NCBI RefSeq assembly: GCF_002115745.1
Contig: NZ_JFKB01000011.1
Span: forward strand, 1 to 64,000
Direction of reading: 5' to 3'
DNA: 64,000 nt
Source: Thalassospira alkalitolerans
GTDB lineage: Bacteria; Pseudomonadota; Alphaproteobacteria; Rhodospirillales; Thalassospiraceae
Position 1 is the stretch's first letter. Each line of letters opens with the position of its first letter. A model generated the notes under the pieces. The model was not told where the DNA came from, did no database searches, and saw only the letters and a list, made by a program, of their open reading frames with translations. This document shows, in pieces, positions 55,816 through 64,000 of the stretch. The position numbers were made by a program, and so were the translations under genes.

Positions 55816-56631
55816 ATGAATACGCGTCTATTGCTGATCGGTTGTGGCAAAATGGGCAGCGCCATGCTTGAAGGCTGGCTGGCCAAGGGGCTGAATGCCG
55901 ATAATGTCTATATCGTCGAACAGGCCGAAGCCGCCGACAAGCTATCGACCCGTTATGGTATTCATGGCGTCACCGATGTTCGCGAAGTGCCACAGGATTT
56001 CATCCCGCAGGTCGTTCTGTTCGCGGTTAAACCGCAAATCCTGCCCGAAGTCATCGAAAACTATAAACCGCTGGTTCGCGCCGAAACGGTATTTTTATCT
56101 GTGGCAGCGGGCAAAACCATCACCTTCTTTACCAGCCATCTGGGCGAAGCCACCCGGATTGTCCGCGCCATGCCCAATACCCCGGCGGCGGTTTCACGCG
56201 GCATGACGGTCATGTATCCGACCGACAATGTCAGTCAGGCCCAGCGCGATATGTGCGAAACCCTGCTTGCTACGGTTGGCCTGGTATCCTGGGTCGATGA
56301 TGAAACCCTGATGGATGCGGTGACCGCCCTGTCGGGCAGCGGTCCGGCCTATATCTTTCATCTGGTCGAAGCCATGGCACAGGCCGGTGAAGCCGCGGGA
56401 CTTCCAAGCGAACAGGCCATGCTTTTGGCGCGCCAAACCGTCGTCGGCGCCGGTTTCCTGCTTGACGCCAGCGACGAAACCGCCGCAACCCTGCGCGAAA
56501 ACGTCACAAGTCCGGGGGGCACCACGGCCGCCGCATTGAATGTCCTGATGGATCAGACAAACGGCCTGCCCGAACTGATGACCCGCGCGGTCGAAGCCGC
56601 CCGAAAACGATCGGTCGAACTGGCCGGCTGA
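55816..56631 (+). CDS. proC: pyrroline-5-carboxylate reductase
   Basis: ProC makes the last step of proline synthesis with NAD(P)H. The 271-residue protein has the nucleotide motif LIGCGKMGSAMLEGW, RAMPNTPAAV and the signature block DAVTALSGSGPAYIFHLVEAMAQAGEAAGL. A perfect inverted repeat lies in its leader. A TetR/COQ9-like gene follows after 18 bp. Confidence 0.97.
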   Translation: MNTRLLLIGCGKMGSAMLEGWLAKGLNADNVYIVEQAEAADKLSTRYGIHGVTDVREVPQDFIPQVVLFAVKPQILPEVIENYKPLVRAETVFLSVAAGKTITFFTSHLGEATRIVRAMPNTPAAVSRGMTVMYPTDNVSQAQRDMCETLLATVGLVSWVDDETLMDAVTALSGSGPAYIFHLVEAMAQAGEAAGLPSEQAMLLARQTVVGAGFLLDASDETAATLRENVTSPGGTTAAALNVLMDQTNGLPELMTRAVEAARKRSVELAG

Positions 56632-56649
56632 TCGCACCATTTTACATCC

Positions 56650-57372
56650 ATGATGATAGAGGTCCCCATGCCCGCAACCAAAGACCCGCAAACCAAACTG
56701 ATCGATGCCGCGATGGAATTGGCAGCATCGGGGCGCTGGCATGACGTCACCATGATCGATATCGCCACCGCGGCGAATACTGATATCGCCATTGCCTTTG
56801 ATCATTTCAAAAGCAAGGCCGATATCCTGCGGCAATTCGTCCGCAAGATTGATCGCCTTGTTCTGGCAGATCTGGACCCGGCCGAATTCAACGAGCCGGG
56901 GCATGATCGCCTGATTGCGGTGATGATGGCCCGCTTTGATGCGCTGGCCCCGTATCGACCGGCGCTAAAATCAATCATCGCTGACCATGGCGACCTTGGC
57001 CCGGCCGATGCCCTGCGGGCGATCAAAACCCATTTCGGATCGATGCGCTGGATGCTCGATGCCGCGGGTTTCACCACCGGCGGATTGCACGGCAGCCTGC
57101 GCATAGCGGGTCTGGGGACGATATATGCCCGCGGCTTTTTGCAATGGCTCGATGATGAAACCACCGATTTCGGTCCGACCATGGCGGCCCTTGATCGCGC
57201 CTTGGCACGGGGGAGCAACTGGGACAAACGAATCCACACCGGGATATTACGGTTCAACAATCTTCGCGGAAAAGTTCAGAGCAAATGCTCGGGACTTGCA
57301 CAAAAATATCGCCCGACCACACATACAGAAACGGCACCAGACAGCACCAAAAACCCCGATATATCCAGTTAA
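56650..57372 (+). CDS. TetR-like / COQ9-like protein
   Basis: The 240-residue protein has an N-terminal helix-turn-helix of TetR type (LIDAAMELAASGRWHDVTMIDIATAANTDIAIAFDHFKSKADILRQFV) and a helical C-terminal half. COQ9 proteins share this fold, and alphaproteobacterial relatives are often labelled COQ9-like, so either a repressor or a lipid-binding ubiquinone helper is possible. It is 18 bp after proC and upstream of the phasin gene. The last 30 residues are low-complexity. Confidence 0.75.
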   Translation: MMIEVPMPATKDPQTKLIDAAMELAASGRWHDVTMIDIATAANTDIAIAFDHFKSKADILRQFVRKIDRLVLADLDPAEFNEPGHDRLIAVMMARFDALAPYRPALKSIIADHGDLGPADALRAIKTHFGSMRWMLDAAGFTTGGLHGSLRIAGLGTIYARGFLQWLDDETTDFGPTMAALDRALARGSNWDKRIHTGILRFNNLRGKVQSKCSGLAQKYRPTTHTETAPDSTKNPDISS

Positions 57373-57446
57373 TATATTGATATAAAACATTAATTACATC
57401 TATAACCCAAGGTTACAGAAAGACATAAAACATTAACTAAAAAGTT

Positions 57447-57461
57447 TTGTGCAGTGCAAAA
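57447..57461. promoter_or_regulatory. upstream operator-like site of the phasin gene
   Basis: TTGTGCA-G-TGCAAAA is an imperfect copy of the downstream palindrome and lies just upstream of the -35 box TTGACG (57468-57473). Confidence 0.45.
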
Positions 57462-57467
57462 TAATTC

Positions 57468-57496
57468 TTGACGAAAGCCGACCATTCCTTCATATT
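57468..57496 (+). promoter_or_regulatory. phasin promoter
   Basis: TTGACG and CATATT are separated by 17 bases. The two operator-like palindromes lie on either side. Confidence 0.6.
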
Positions 57497-57506
57497 GCAG
57501 TTGAAT

Positions 57507-57521
57507 TTGTGCGGCGCACAA
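57507..57521. promoter_or_regulatory. downstream operator-like palindrome of the phasin gene
   Basis: TTGTGCG-G-CGCACAA is perfectly symmetric and covers the start of the transcript. TGC/GCA-rich sites of this sort are bound by the PHA-sensing repressor PhaR in related bacteria, so PhaR is the candidate. No phaR gene is in the window. Confidence 0.5.
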
Positions 57522-57569
57522 TAGCGCCTCATTCCACACCTGTTGCAAATTGTTGATGGAGCGCACACC

Positions 57570-58022
57570 ATGACCGCTGCTAAAAAGGCTACCAACCCAT
57601 TCTTCGACATGGACTTCACGAAATTCACGAGCGACTTCAAAGTCCCGGGTATTGACATGAACGAAATGATGGCATTTCAGCGTAAAAACGTTGAAGCCCT
57701 GACCAAAGCTAACAAGGTTGCCTTTGACGGTTTCCAGGCTGTTGCTCAGCGTCAGAGCGAAATTTTCAAAACGCTGCTGGATAAAGTACAAACCCAGGGC
57801 AAAGATTTCGCTGCTACTCCTGCTGACAACCCGATGGCTGCTGCTGCAAAGCAGACCGAAGTGGCTAAAGCCGCTTACGAAGAAGCCCTCGCTACCGCCA
57901 AGGAACTGTCGGGTCTGGTAAGCAAGTCTCAGGAAGAAGCGATTGCTCTTCTGCAGACCCGCTTTACCGAATCGCTTGACGAACTTAAAGGGGCGATCGA
58001 AAAGACCGCCGCTGCGAAATAA
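57570..58022 (+). CDS. phasin family protein
   Basis: This 150-residue protein coats polyhydroxyalkanoate granules. It is almost wholly helical, with NPFFDMDFTKFTSDFKVPG at the start and the phasin pattern MNEMMAFQRKNVEALTKANKVAFDGFQAVAQRQSEIFK. GGAG is nine bases before ATG 57570; a TTG 27 bases earlier is unlikely. Its codon choice (many GCT codons) looks tuned for high expression. It has its own promoter with two operator-like sites and a strong terminator. Confidence 0.95.
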   Translation: MTAAKKATNPFFDMDFTKFTSDFKVPGIDMNEMMAFQRKNVEALTKANKVAFDGFQAVAQRQSEIFKTLLDKVQTQGKDFAATPADNPMAAAAKQTEVAKAAYEEALATAKELSGLVSKSQEEAIALLQTRFTESLDELKGAIEKTAAAK

Positions 58023-58052
58023 TCTAGCTGATAACTTCCCGTTATCGACTTT

Positions 58053-58086
58053 ACGGCAGGACCTTCTGGTCCTGCCGTTTTTATTT
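58053..58086 (+). terminator. phasin terminator
   Basis: ACGGCAGGACC (58053-58063) pairs perfectly with GGTCCTGCCGT (58068-58078) and is followed by TTTTATTT. Confidence 0.88.
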
Positions 58087-58189
58087 GGGTTTTGCCCAAA
58101 CTCCTGAATTGATTTACCGCACCGATTGCCCCCTTACCTGCCTGTCCTGATGGCGCTAATCTGCACTTAACATTGCAGGAGGCACTTTC

Positions 58190-58534
58190 ATGAGCGAGAT
58201 CAGTTTTGATGATTTTCTAAAAGTCGACATCCGGGTCGGCACGGTCATCGATGCACAGGAATTCCCCGAAGCCCGGCGTCCGGCCCTGAAAATCTGGGTC
58301 GATTTTGGCCCCGAGATCGGGACAAAGAAAACATCTGCCCAGATCACCAAATATTACACCCCCGAAAGCCTGATCGGACGTCAGGTGGCAGGCGTGGTTA
58401 ATTTCCCCAAAAAGCAGGTCGGCCCGTTTATGTCCGAATTCCTCTGCCTTGGCTTCCCGGATGGCGAAGACGACAAAGGCATCGTTCTGATACGCCCGGA
58501 ACGTGACGTTCCCAATGGCGAACGCCTGTTTTAA
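58190..58534 (+). CDS. csaA: CsaA-type tRNA-binding protein
   Basis: The 114-residue protein is a stand-alone OB-fold tRNA-binding domain of the CsaA/YgjH kind (FDDFLKVDIRVGTVIDAQEFPEARRPALKIWVDFG), related to the C-terminal dimer domain of methionyl-tRNA synthetase. It may act as an export-linked chaperone, as described for Bacillus CsaA. It is a single gene between terminators, with GCAGGAGG upstream. Confidence 0.93.
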   Translation: MSEISFDDFLKVDIRVGTVIDAQEFPEARRPALKIWVDFGPEIGTKKTSAQITKYYTPESLIGRQVAGVVNFPKKQVGPFMSEFLCLGFPDGEDDKGIVLIRPERDVPNGERLF

Positions 58535-58544
58535 ATCCACAAAC

Positions 58545-58592
58545 AAAAAAGCCGATAAGAGCACACCACCAACGCGGCATGCCCTTATCGGC
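58545..58592. terminator. terminator between csaA and the PAS chemoreceptor
   Basis: GCCGATAAG (58551-58559) pairs with CTTATCGGC (58584-58592). A6 precedes it, giving a T6 run for minus-strand transcripts. Confidence 0.65.
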
Positions 58593-58611
58593 CGTAAGTC
58601 AGACTTATAAA

Positions 58612-60105
58612 CTAGCGTGCCAGAACCGATGCGGCTTCGCGTGTGCGCATCACACTTGATGACACCAGCGCGGTCGAATTCTTAATCTCGGACAATGTGG
58701 CAGAAAAACTTTCCACCGCCGTCGCCATATTTTGCATATTGCCCGACACCTCGTTGGTCACAGCACTCTGTTCTTCCACCGCTGACGAAATCGTCGTCAC
58801 ATTATCAAGAACCAGCTCGACATCACTTCGTATCCCGCTAAGCACACCGGAAACCTCGGTTGAGATCGCTTGAATGCCGGTGATCTGACCCGAAATTTCC
58901 TCGGTCGCACGTGCCGCCTGATTTGCCAGATTTTTGACCTCGTTGGCGACAACGGCAAATCCTTTGCCTGCCTCGCCGGCACGGGCCGATTCAATCGTCG
59001 CATTCAGCGCCAACAGGTTAATCTGGCTCGCAATATTCTGGATCACCTCGACAATCCCGCCGACTGAAGCCACGACATCGGACATTTTTCCGGTCGTTAC
59101 CCCGGCTTCCACCGTTCGATCAAACATCTGGGTTGTGGTTTGGCGTGCCGTATCCATGCTTCTGGAAATTTCACCAATCGACGCTGCCAACTCTTCAGCG
59201 CCTGCGGCAACCGCCTGAACCGAGGCCGATGTCTGTTCAGATGCCGTAACGGCAACAATCGAACGCCCGTCAAGATCATTCAAACTTGAATCAATCTCGG
59301 CAAAATTGGTGTCGATCATCGATTTAAGCTCAACCAGCAAATTGACCTGCTCGGTGATATCGGTGGCGAATTTCACAACCTTATAAGGCTTGCCATTGGC
59401 ATCCATGATCGGGTTATAGGATGCTTCGATCCAGACGACCTTGCCCCCCTTGCCCAACCGCCTGAATTGCTGGGCAACGAACTGCCCTTCGGCCAGTTTT
59501 TTCCAAAAATCGGCATATTCGGCACTGTTTGCATAATCCCGGTCGACAAAAATGCGATGCTGCTTGCCTTTGATTTCGTCAAACGAATAGCCCATCACCG
59601 ACAGGAAATTTTCGTTTGCTTCCGTGATTTCACCCGTAAGGGTAAATTCGATCACCGCCTGACTGCGCCCGATGGCATCAACCTTGCCCTCAAGATCCGC
59701 CATCTTTTCCTGGCGGGCCGTTATATCAGATGCAAACTTGACGATTTTGATCACCTTACCGGATTTATCAACAACCGGGTTATAGGTCGCTTCGATCCAG
59801 ATCTGTTTGCCGCTTTTGGTCATCCGCGGAAACGCCGCACTTTTAAAATTCCCGGACCGCAGGTCTTTCCAAAAGACATCATAATCAGGTTTCTCGCGGA
59901 TTTCTCTGGGAACAAGCATGCGATGATGCTGACCAACAAGCTCTTCCAAAGAATATTCCAAAGCGCCCAGAAAGTTCTTATTCGCATTTAGAATTGTGCC
60001 ATCGGGCTTGAATTCAATAACAGCCAGAGAGCGATCAAGGGCTTCAAGTACCGCTTGGGCATAGACCCCATCACGCGCATTGGAAAACATACTAAGCAAC
60101 TTCAT
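58612..60105 (-). CDS. soluble chemoreceptor with two PAS domains
   Basis: The 497-residue protein has two tandem PAS/PAC units (about 20-135 and 145-255, each with NANKNF or [11 protein letters not shown] and the PAC sequence EATYNPV/EASYNPI) followed by a methyl-accepting signalling domain with [20 protein letters not shown] near the tip. No transmembrane segment is seen, so it is cytoplasmic. The layout is like Aer-2/BdlA-type energy or redox sensors, which bind haem or FAD in PAS domains. The signal is unknown. Confidence 0.93.
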   Translation of the reverse strand: MKLLSMFSNARDGVYAQAVLEALDRSLAVIEFKPDGTILNANKNFLGALEYSLEELVGQHHRMLVPREIREKPDYDVFWKDLRSGNFKSAAFPRMTKSGKQIWIEATYNPVVDKSGKVIKIVKFASDITARQEKMADLEGKVDAIGRSQAVIEFTLTGEITEANENFLSVMGYSFDEIKGKQHRIFVDRDYANSAEYADFWKKLAEGQFVAQQFRRLGKGGKVVWIEASYNPIMDANGKPYKVVKFATDITEQVNLLVELKSMIDTNFAEIDSSLNDLDGRSIVAVTASEQTSASVQAVAAGAEELAASIGEISRSMDTARQTTTQMFDRTVEAGVTTGKMSDVVASVGGIVEVIQNIASQINLLALNATIESARAGEAGKGFAVVANEVKNLANQAARATEEISGQITGIQAISTEVSGVLSGIRSDVELVLDNVTTISSAVEEQSAVTNEVSGNMQNMATAVESFSATLSEIKNSTALVSSSVMRTREAASVLAR

Positions 60106-60243
60106 GGTGTTATCCTCTGAATTGACACCTGTAATTTAAACCATTGCCAGAATATAACCTACGCGTTGGTATAGCTCTACCCCCAAATGGGGAGTATATG
60201 CAGCACTATACTTTTTGATAGATCGCGTCTTAAGTTCACAAAC

Positions 60244-60273
60244 AAAAACGGCGCGCTTTTCCAAGCGCGCCGT
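60244..60273 (-). terminator. fpr terminator
   Basis: ACGGCGCGCTT (60248-60258) pairs with AAGCGCGCCGT (60263-60273), followed by TTTTTG on the minus strand. Confidence 0.85.
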
Positions 60274-60298
60274 TCAGATACCCTGCAAACCGCAAAGC

Positions 60299-61075
60299 CT
60301 ATTTTTCGACAAAAGCCTTTTCGATAACGAAATGCCCCGGCTCGTTCATATTGCCTTCCTTGCCACCCCAATCGAGCAGCATCTGGCGGGTATCGGCAAT
60401 CATTTCCGGATTGCCGCACAACATGAAGCGGTCATTTTCAAGCGTCGGCTTGTCCAGACCAAGATCATCATAAAGCTTGCCTGATGCCATCAGTTCGGTA
60501 AGCCGCCCCTGATTGCGGAATTCTTCGCGGGTGACGGTCGGGTAATACAGAAGTTTCTTCTGAACATCCTCGCCAAAGAACTCGTTATTTGGCAATTCGT
60601 TATGGATGAATTCCTGATAGGCCAGCTCGCGCACTTCGCGGCAGCCGTGAACAAGAATGACCTTCTCGTAACGCTCATAGGTTTCGTAGTCACGGATAAC
60701 GCTCATGAACGGGGCCAGACCGGTTCCGGTCGACAATAGCCACAGGTTTTTGCCCGGCAACAGGTTGTCATGAATCAAAGTACCGGTCGGCTTGCGCCCA
60801 ACCAGAATTTTATCCCCAACCTTGATATGTTGCAGACGCGATGTCAGCGGACCATTCGGCACTTTGATCGAAAAGAACTCAAGTTCTTCGTCATAATTCG
60901 CACTGACCATCGAATAGGCGCGCAAAAGCGGCTTGCCCTCGACCTCAAGTCCGATCATCGCAAACTGACCGTTGATAAACCGGAAACCCGGGTCACGGGT
61001 GGTTTTGAAAGTGAAGAGAGTGTCTGTCCAATGATGGACATAAGTGACGGTTTCTTCATTTAAGTTTTTGGCCAT
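60299..61075 (-). CDS. fpr: ferredoxin/flavodoxin--NADP reductase
   Basis: The 258-residue flavoenzyme moves electrons between NADPH and ferredoxin or flavodoxin. The FAD-binding RAYSMVSANYDEELEFF, the NADP-binding LLSTGTGLAPFMSVIRD and MLCGNPEMIADTRQML, and the C-terminal AFVEK are typical of bacterial subclass I Fpr. It may support redox-cycling stress defence. It is divergent from gntR; one of the GntR-type palindromes lies in the shared gap. Confidence 0.95.
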   Translation of the reverse strand: MAKNLNEETVTYVHHWTDTLFTFKTTRDPGFRFINGQFAMIGLEVEGKPLLRAYSMVSANYDEELEFFSIKVPNGPLTSRLQHIKVGDKILVGRKPTGTLIHDNLLPGKNLWLLSTGTGLAPFMSVIRDYETYERYEKVILVHGCREVRELAYQEFIHNELPNNEFFGEDVQKKLLYYPTVTREEFRNQGRLTELMASGKLYDDLGLDKPTLENDRFMLCGNPEMIADTRQMLLDWGGKEGNMNEPGHFVIEKAFVEK

Positions 61076-61384
61076 AACGCTGCATCAATCCGTTTCGTCT
61101 AAAGCTTTCTACGGGACCGTGGCGGGAACGACGGACACACTTTCCCAGCACCATATCCATGCCAAGTTGGCGCGATTTAACATCAATCAAACGTATATCG
61201 CAAGAAAACATTCACTCATTGTGTATTTTTATGCTGACCCGCAATTAAACATACAATTAATGTGTAGAATATTGTCTGACAATGACGCACAATAATCACA
61301 TCGCATATATACTGCAACAAAGCAGTGCCCCTTGATAAACCACGATGGTTCGGGTGGCCATGATCCATCGCAAATCGGTGATAA
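61076..61384. other. divergent fpr/gntR region
   Basis: There is no gene in this 309-bp AT-rich gap. It holds the palindrome at 61271-61283, just after a TAGAAT box (61265-61270) that may be the gntR -10. The fpr promoter could not be placed. Confidence 0.5.
61271..61283. promoter_or_regulatory. GntR-type operator before gntR
   Basis: ATTGTC-T-GACAAT is perfectly symmetric and has the form of FCD-subfamily GntR operators. The identical 13 bases occur at 62322-62334. Its place just after a -10 box suggests autorepression. Confidence 0.65.
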
Positions 61385-62083
61385 ATGACAGAAGCTAAAG
61401 CTTTGACAGTCGACACTCTGACCGTTCAACACGTTTCAGACGCGATCACCAACGCCGTACGTGAAGGGCGCCTTGTGCCAGGGCAACGTTTGACCGAAAT
61501 CGATTTTGCCAAACGTCTTGGCGTCAGCCGCCCGTCTGTGCGCGAAGCGTTTCGCCAACTGACCGCCGACGGACTTTTGCAGGCCCAACCCTATCGCGGG
61601 GTTAGTGTCCGGCATATGAACCGGCGCGAAGTCGATGATCTGTTTGTGGTACGCACCACCCTCGAAGGTCTTGCCGTGCGCCTTGCAACCCCAGCACTTC
61701 AAAATGACACCACCGCCCTGCTTGCGATCCAGACCGATCTTGATGCCGCAGAGGCGCGAAATGATCTTGCCGCCATGTCGCGCCACAACCTTGCCTTCCA
61801 TATGCTGTTTTCCGATATCAGCGGAAATGCGCTGCTGCGCGAACAACTGCGCCGCATATCAAACAATGTTTACTGGCTACAATTCCGGGTCATGGTCGCC
61901 GATGACAAGGTGCTTCGAACCAACACACAGCATCGCGACATCGTGAATGCGGTCTGTCGCGGCGATGTAAAAACGGCTGAGGCGATCATGATCGCCCATA
62001 TCGACCAATCCCGTCAATTGGTGCAATCCCTGCCCGACAATCATTTTTCTGACGATATCACCGACAGCCCCGGCGACACTTGA
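61385..62083 (+). CDS. GntR family regulator (FCD subfamily)
   Basis: The 232-residue protein has the GntR winged helix at the N-terminus (REGRLVPGQRLTEIDFAKRLGVSRPSVREAFRQLTADGLL) and an FCD effector domain from about 90, with the metal-binding His pattern (SRHNLAFHML, then HRDIVNAV and MIAHI). FCD regulators sense small carboxylates. Identical palindromes before this gene and before the nitroreductase suggest that it controls both. Confidence 0.94.
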   Translation: MTEAKALTVDTLTVQHVSDAITNAVREGRLVPGQRLTEIDFAKRLGVSRPSVREAFRQLTADGLLQAQPYRGVSVRHMNRREVDDLFVVRTTLEGLAVRLATPALQNDTTALLAIQTDLDAAEARNDLAAMSRHNLAFHMLFSDISGNALLREQLRRISNNVYWLQFRVMVADDKVLRTNTQHRDIVNAVCRGDVKTAEAIMIAHIDQSRQLVQSLPDNHFSDDITDSPGDT

Positions 62084-62226
62084 TCCCGCAGCAGCTCAGT
62101 TACCCCCGCGCAGGCAAAGCCACAATAACCACAAGACCTAAAAATTGCGCGCCTGCCGATGCCCCACCACGGCCCGGTTAAATGCGGCCCCCATGCCGAA
62201 AACCCCCAACACGCCTTCAGCCTCTG

Positions 62227-62250
62227 GCTCAGCCTCAGCCTCAGCCTCAG
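62227..62250. repeat. GCCTCA hexamer repeat
   Basis: GGCTCA is followed by three GCCTCA units in a row. It lies in the 278-bp gap between gntR and the nitroreductase gene and looks like a slippage-prone simple repeat. Confidence 0.7.
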
Positions 62251-62321
62251 GCAGGCTCTCTGTCACCCACAACTTGCTGCCTGGATCATGAAACTTGCAT
62301 CATGAATTCCAGCCAATTACG

Positions 62322-62334
62322 ATTGTCTGACAAT
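62322..62334. promoter_or_regulatory. GntR-type operator before the nitroreductase
   Basis: This is an exact copy of ATTGTCTGACAAT, ending 27 bp before the start codon, where a repressor would block the promoter or early transcript. Confidence 0.65.
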
Positions 62335-62361
62335 TTAAACAAACAAATATCAGAGAGCACC

Positions 62362-63057
62362 ATGACATCCCGCCCCAATCTAACCACCGAATTCCTGCCC
62401 ATCCCGCTACCCGATTATCAGGAACGCTCGGTTGATGACATGCGCCGTGGCGCGCAGTCCTTTTATGATGAAATCCGCACCCGCCACACGGTGCGGGAAT
62501 TTTCCGACCGCCCGGTGCCGCGCGACATTATTGAAACCTGCATCCGTGCTGCCGGAACCGCACCAAATGGGGCAAACCATCAGCCATGGCATTTTTCGGC
62601 GATTGGCGACCCCGCCATGAAAAAGAAAATCCGCGCCGCCGCCGAAGAAGAAGAACGCGCCTTTTACGCCGGACGCGCCAGCGACGAATGGATCGAAGCC
62701 CTGCGTCCGCTTGGCACCGATGACAGCAAACCGTTTTTGGAAACCGCCCCCTGGTTGATCTGTATTTTTGGCGAGCGCAAAAGCGCATCTGCCGATGGCA
62801 AATTTCGTAAAAACTATTACGTCCCGGAATCGGTATCGATTGCGACGGGTTTCCTGATCGCGGGCCTGCATCGGGCGGGTCTTGCAACGCTGACACATAC
62901 GCCAAGCCCAATGAACTTCCTGACAGAAATCTGTGGTCGGCCGGATCACAACAAGCCCTATATCCTTTTGGTCACCGGATACCCGGCCCCGGATGCGACA
63001 ATCCCGAAACACGCCACCGAGAAAAAGGATCTTTCGGAAATTGCGACATTCTTCTAG
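62362..63057 (+). CDS. nitroreductase family protein
   Basis: The 231-residue FMN-dependent oxidoreductase has the family N-terminus [40 protein letters not shown] and the C-terminal [10 protein letters not shown]. It is of the iodotyrosine-deiodinase-like subgroup in style. The frame reaches back to 62182 through the hexamer repeat; ATG 62362, behind AGAGAG, is the true start. It is probably controlled by the adjacent GntR protein. The substrate is unknown. Confidence 0.92.
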   Translation: MTSRPNLTTEFLPIPLPDYQERSVDDMRRGAQSFYDEIRTRHTVREFSDRPVPRDIIETCIRAAGTAPNGANHQPWHFSAIGDPAMKKKIRAAAEEEERAFYAGRASDEWIEALRPLGTDDSKPFLETAPWLICIFGERKSASADGKFRKNYYVPESVSIATGFLIAGLHRAGLATLTHTPSPMNFLTEICGRPDHNKPYILLVTGYPAPDATIPKHATEKKDLSEIATFF

Positions 63058-63135
63058 GGCTGCGGGCTGCAGGCTGCGGGTTAAGAGGCTCTAAAGCTGC
63101 CGCTCGCCCGCTCTCTCACCCCGTTGCCCCCAAAC

Positions 63136-63165
63136 AAAAAGCCCCGCATTTTCGGCGGGGCTTTT
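63136..63165. terminator. bidirectional terminator
   Basis: GCCCCGC (63141-63147) pairs with GCGGGGC (63155-63161), with A5 before and T4 after, between the convergent nitroreductase and histidine kinase genes. Confidence 0.85.
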
Positions 63166-63185
63166 CAAATGACGGCTTATCCTGA

Positions 63186-64000
63186 TCAATGTCCGATCGG
63201 CAACACCAGACGCACCCGTAAACCACCGCCCGGCGCGTCTTCAAGGAACACATCGCCGCCATGGCCACGTGCAGAATCCCGTGCGATGGTCATGCCAAGC
63301 CCGACACCGCCGGTGGCCTGATTGCGCGATTCTTCCAGACGGAAAAACGGCTTGAAGACTTCTTCGCGTTTATCAGCCGGGATGCCCGGGCCATCATCAT
63401 CAAAGACGATTTCATAATCCTGCCCGCGCCGACCGGCACGGATTGACAGGTTATTGGCATAACGCCCGGCATTGGACATGATATTGGATATACAGCGACG
63501 CACCGATTGCGGCCGCAAATCCATTTCAAGACTATCGACAATATGAAGATCAATATGTTGCCCGTCGCGCAATGCCTCGCCGACCTGGTCGGTAATCAGC
63601 TTGCCCATATCGGTCGGCACGGCCTTTTCGCCTTCTTCACCGCGCGCAAAGGCAAGATAGGCATCGACCATGCGCTCCATATCCAAAACATCCTGTTTCA
63701 GTGCCTCAACACCGGGTGACATCCCCTGCATCGCCAGTTCCAATTTCATCCGCGTCAGGGGCGTTCGCAAATCATGCGATACACCGGCAAGCAATGCCGT
63801 GCGCTGCGCCAGATGGCGGGCAATACGGTCGCGCATGGAAATGAACGATGTTGCGGCAAGGCGGACCTCGGCGGCCCCTTCGGGTTTGAATGTTTCAACA
63901 TCAACCCCGCGGCCAAACTGATCGGCGGCCTTGGCAAGACGGCGGATCGGGCGCACCTGATTGCGCATGAACATCACCGCAACCCCGTACAGGATCAATG
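63186..64000 (-). CDS. sensor histidine kinase, 3' part (EnvZ type)
   Basis: The gene runs off the right edge of the window, so only about the last 270 residues are seen. A HAMP domain (VRPIRRLAKAADQFGRG) follows the end of a transmembrane helix. The phosphoacceptor His is in LAGVSHDLRTPLTRMKLEL, and the ATPase domain has the N, G1 and G2 boxes (NIMSNAGRYA, DDDGPGIP, GGVGLGMTIARDS). The sequence is closest in style to EnvZ-like kinases that pair with OmpR-like regulators; the partner gene would lie upstream, beyond 64000. Confidence 0.93.
   Translation of the reverse strand, partial: LILYGVAVMFMRNQVRPIRRLAKAADQFGRGVDVETFKPEGAAEVRLAATSFISMRDRIARHLAQRTALLAGVSHDLRTPLTRMKLELAMQGMSPGVEALKQDVLDMERMVDAYLAFARGEEGEKAVPTDMGKLITDQVGEALRDGQHIDLHIVDSLEMDLRPQSVRRCISNIMSNAGRYANNLSIRAGRRGQDYEIVFDDDGPGIPADKREEVFKPFFRLEESRNQATGGVGLGMTIARDSARGHGGDVFLEDAPGGGLRVRLVLPIGH

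Noticed and set aside
62182..62361. 60-residue extension of the nitroreductase
   Set aside because: It runs through a simple GCCTCA repeat and the GntR-type operator, and the family N-terminus begins after 62362.

Overview
The window looks like chromosome from a free-living alphaproteobacterium of the Rhodospirillales, most probably Thalassospira or a close relative. This is an inference from protein style, gene order (dnaG-rpoD, carA-carB-greA, lgt-MidA-pgeF, ychF-pth-rplY-prs) and moderate G+C coding sequence; no 16S gene is present. Almost all of it is ordinary core genome, dense and short-spaced, with no insertion sequences, prophage or CRISPR.

Layout. 1-571 is AT-rich and apparently non-coding, ending at a tRNA-Ile2(CAU). 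745-5446 (minus) holds rpoD, dnaG and yqeY. 5812-11462 (plus) holds carA, carB, greA and a GNAT acetyltransferase, preceded by a leader with an unusual A-B-A'-B' set of complementary segments. 11525-13362 (minus) is a membrane chemoreceptor with a small membrane protein. 13855-19740 is the most interesting region: Lrp/AsnC regulator, trxB, a LysR regulator closely resembling VtlR/LsrB, two tandem sRNA-like transcription units on plus, a membrane class III nucleotide cyclase, then two tandem sRNA-like units on minus. 20137-22826 has an EF-G-like GTPase and dps. 22937-29853 (minus) is a catabolic cassette: LysR, D-glutamate cyclase family protein, TRAP transporter, DUF2848 protein and amidase. 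30178-38374 has msrP, a P1 peptidase, uvrB, an aspartate aminotransferase, an alpha/beta hydrolase and an SHMT-like enzyme with a divergent LysR. 39456-41783 is a peroxide-defence unit (AhpD, peroxiredoxin, divergent oxyR). 41839-54290 is mostly housekeeping. 54532-64000 has ubiK, ybjN, proC, a TetR/COQ9-like protein, a phasin, csaA, a PAS chemoreceptor, fpr, a GntR regulator with a nitroreductase, and the 3' part of a sensor histidine kinase.

The strongest observation is the RNA cluster at 17141-17759. The order Lrp-trxB-LysR followed by two tandem sRNAs is the setting of the AbcR1/AbcR2 (alpha-r15) sRNAs of Rhizobiales. Here both RNAs carry a 15-nt hairpin ACGTCTCCCAGACGT, a downstream CCTCCCTG and a strong terminator, and both are preceded by the same LysR-type palindrome ATGC-N7-GCAT at the same distance (52-53 bp) from a -10 box, so each RNA is predicted to be about 177 nt. 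A second tandem pair on the other side of the cyclase (19276-19740, minus) uses the same design: duplicated promoter, several hairpins with C-rich anti-Shine-Dalgarno loops, and a G+C-rich terminator with a U-tract.

Other regulatory sites found by reading the sequence: an identical 13-bp palindrome before both gntR and the nitroreductase gene, a four-element OxyR-type site between the peroxiredoxin and oxyR, two TTGTGC-type operators around the phasin promoter, and inverted repeats ahead of uvrB, proC and the LysR gene. Several oxidative-stress functions (trxB, dps, msrP, AhpC/AhpD, OxyR, fpr) lie in this window, but they are separate transcription units.
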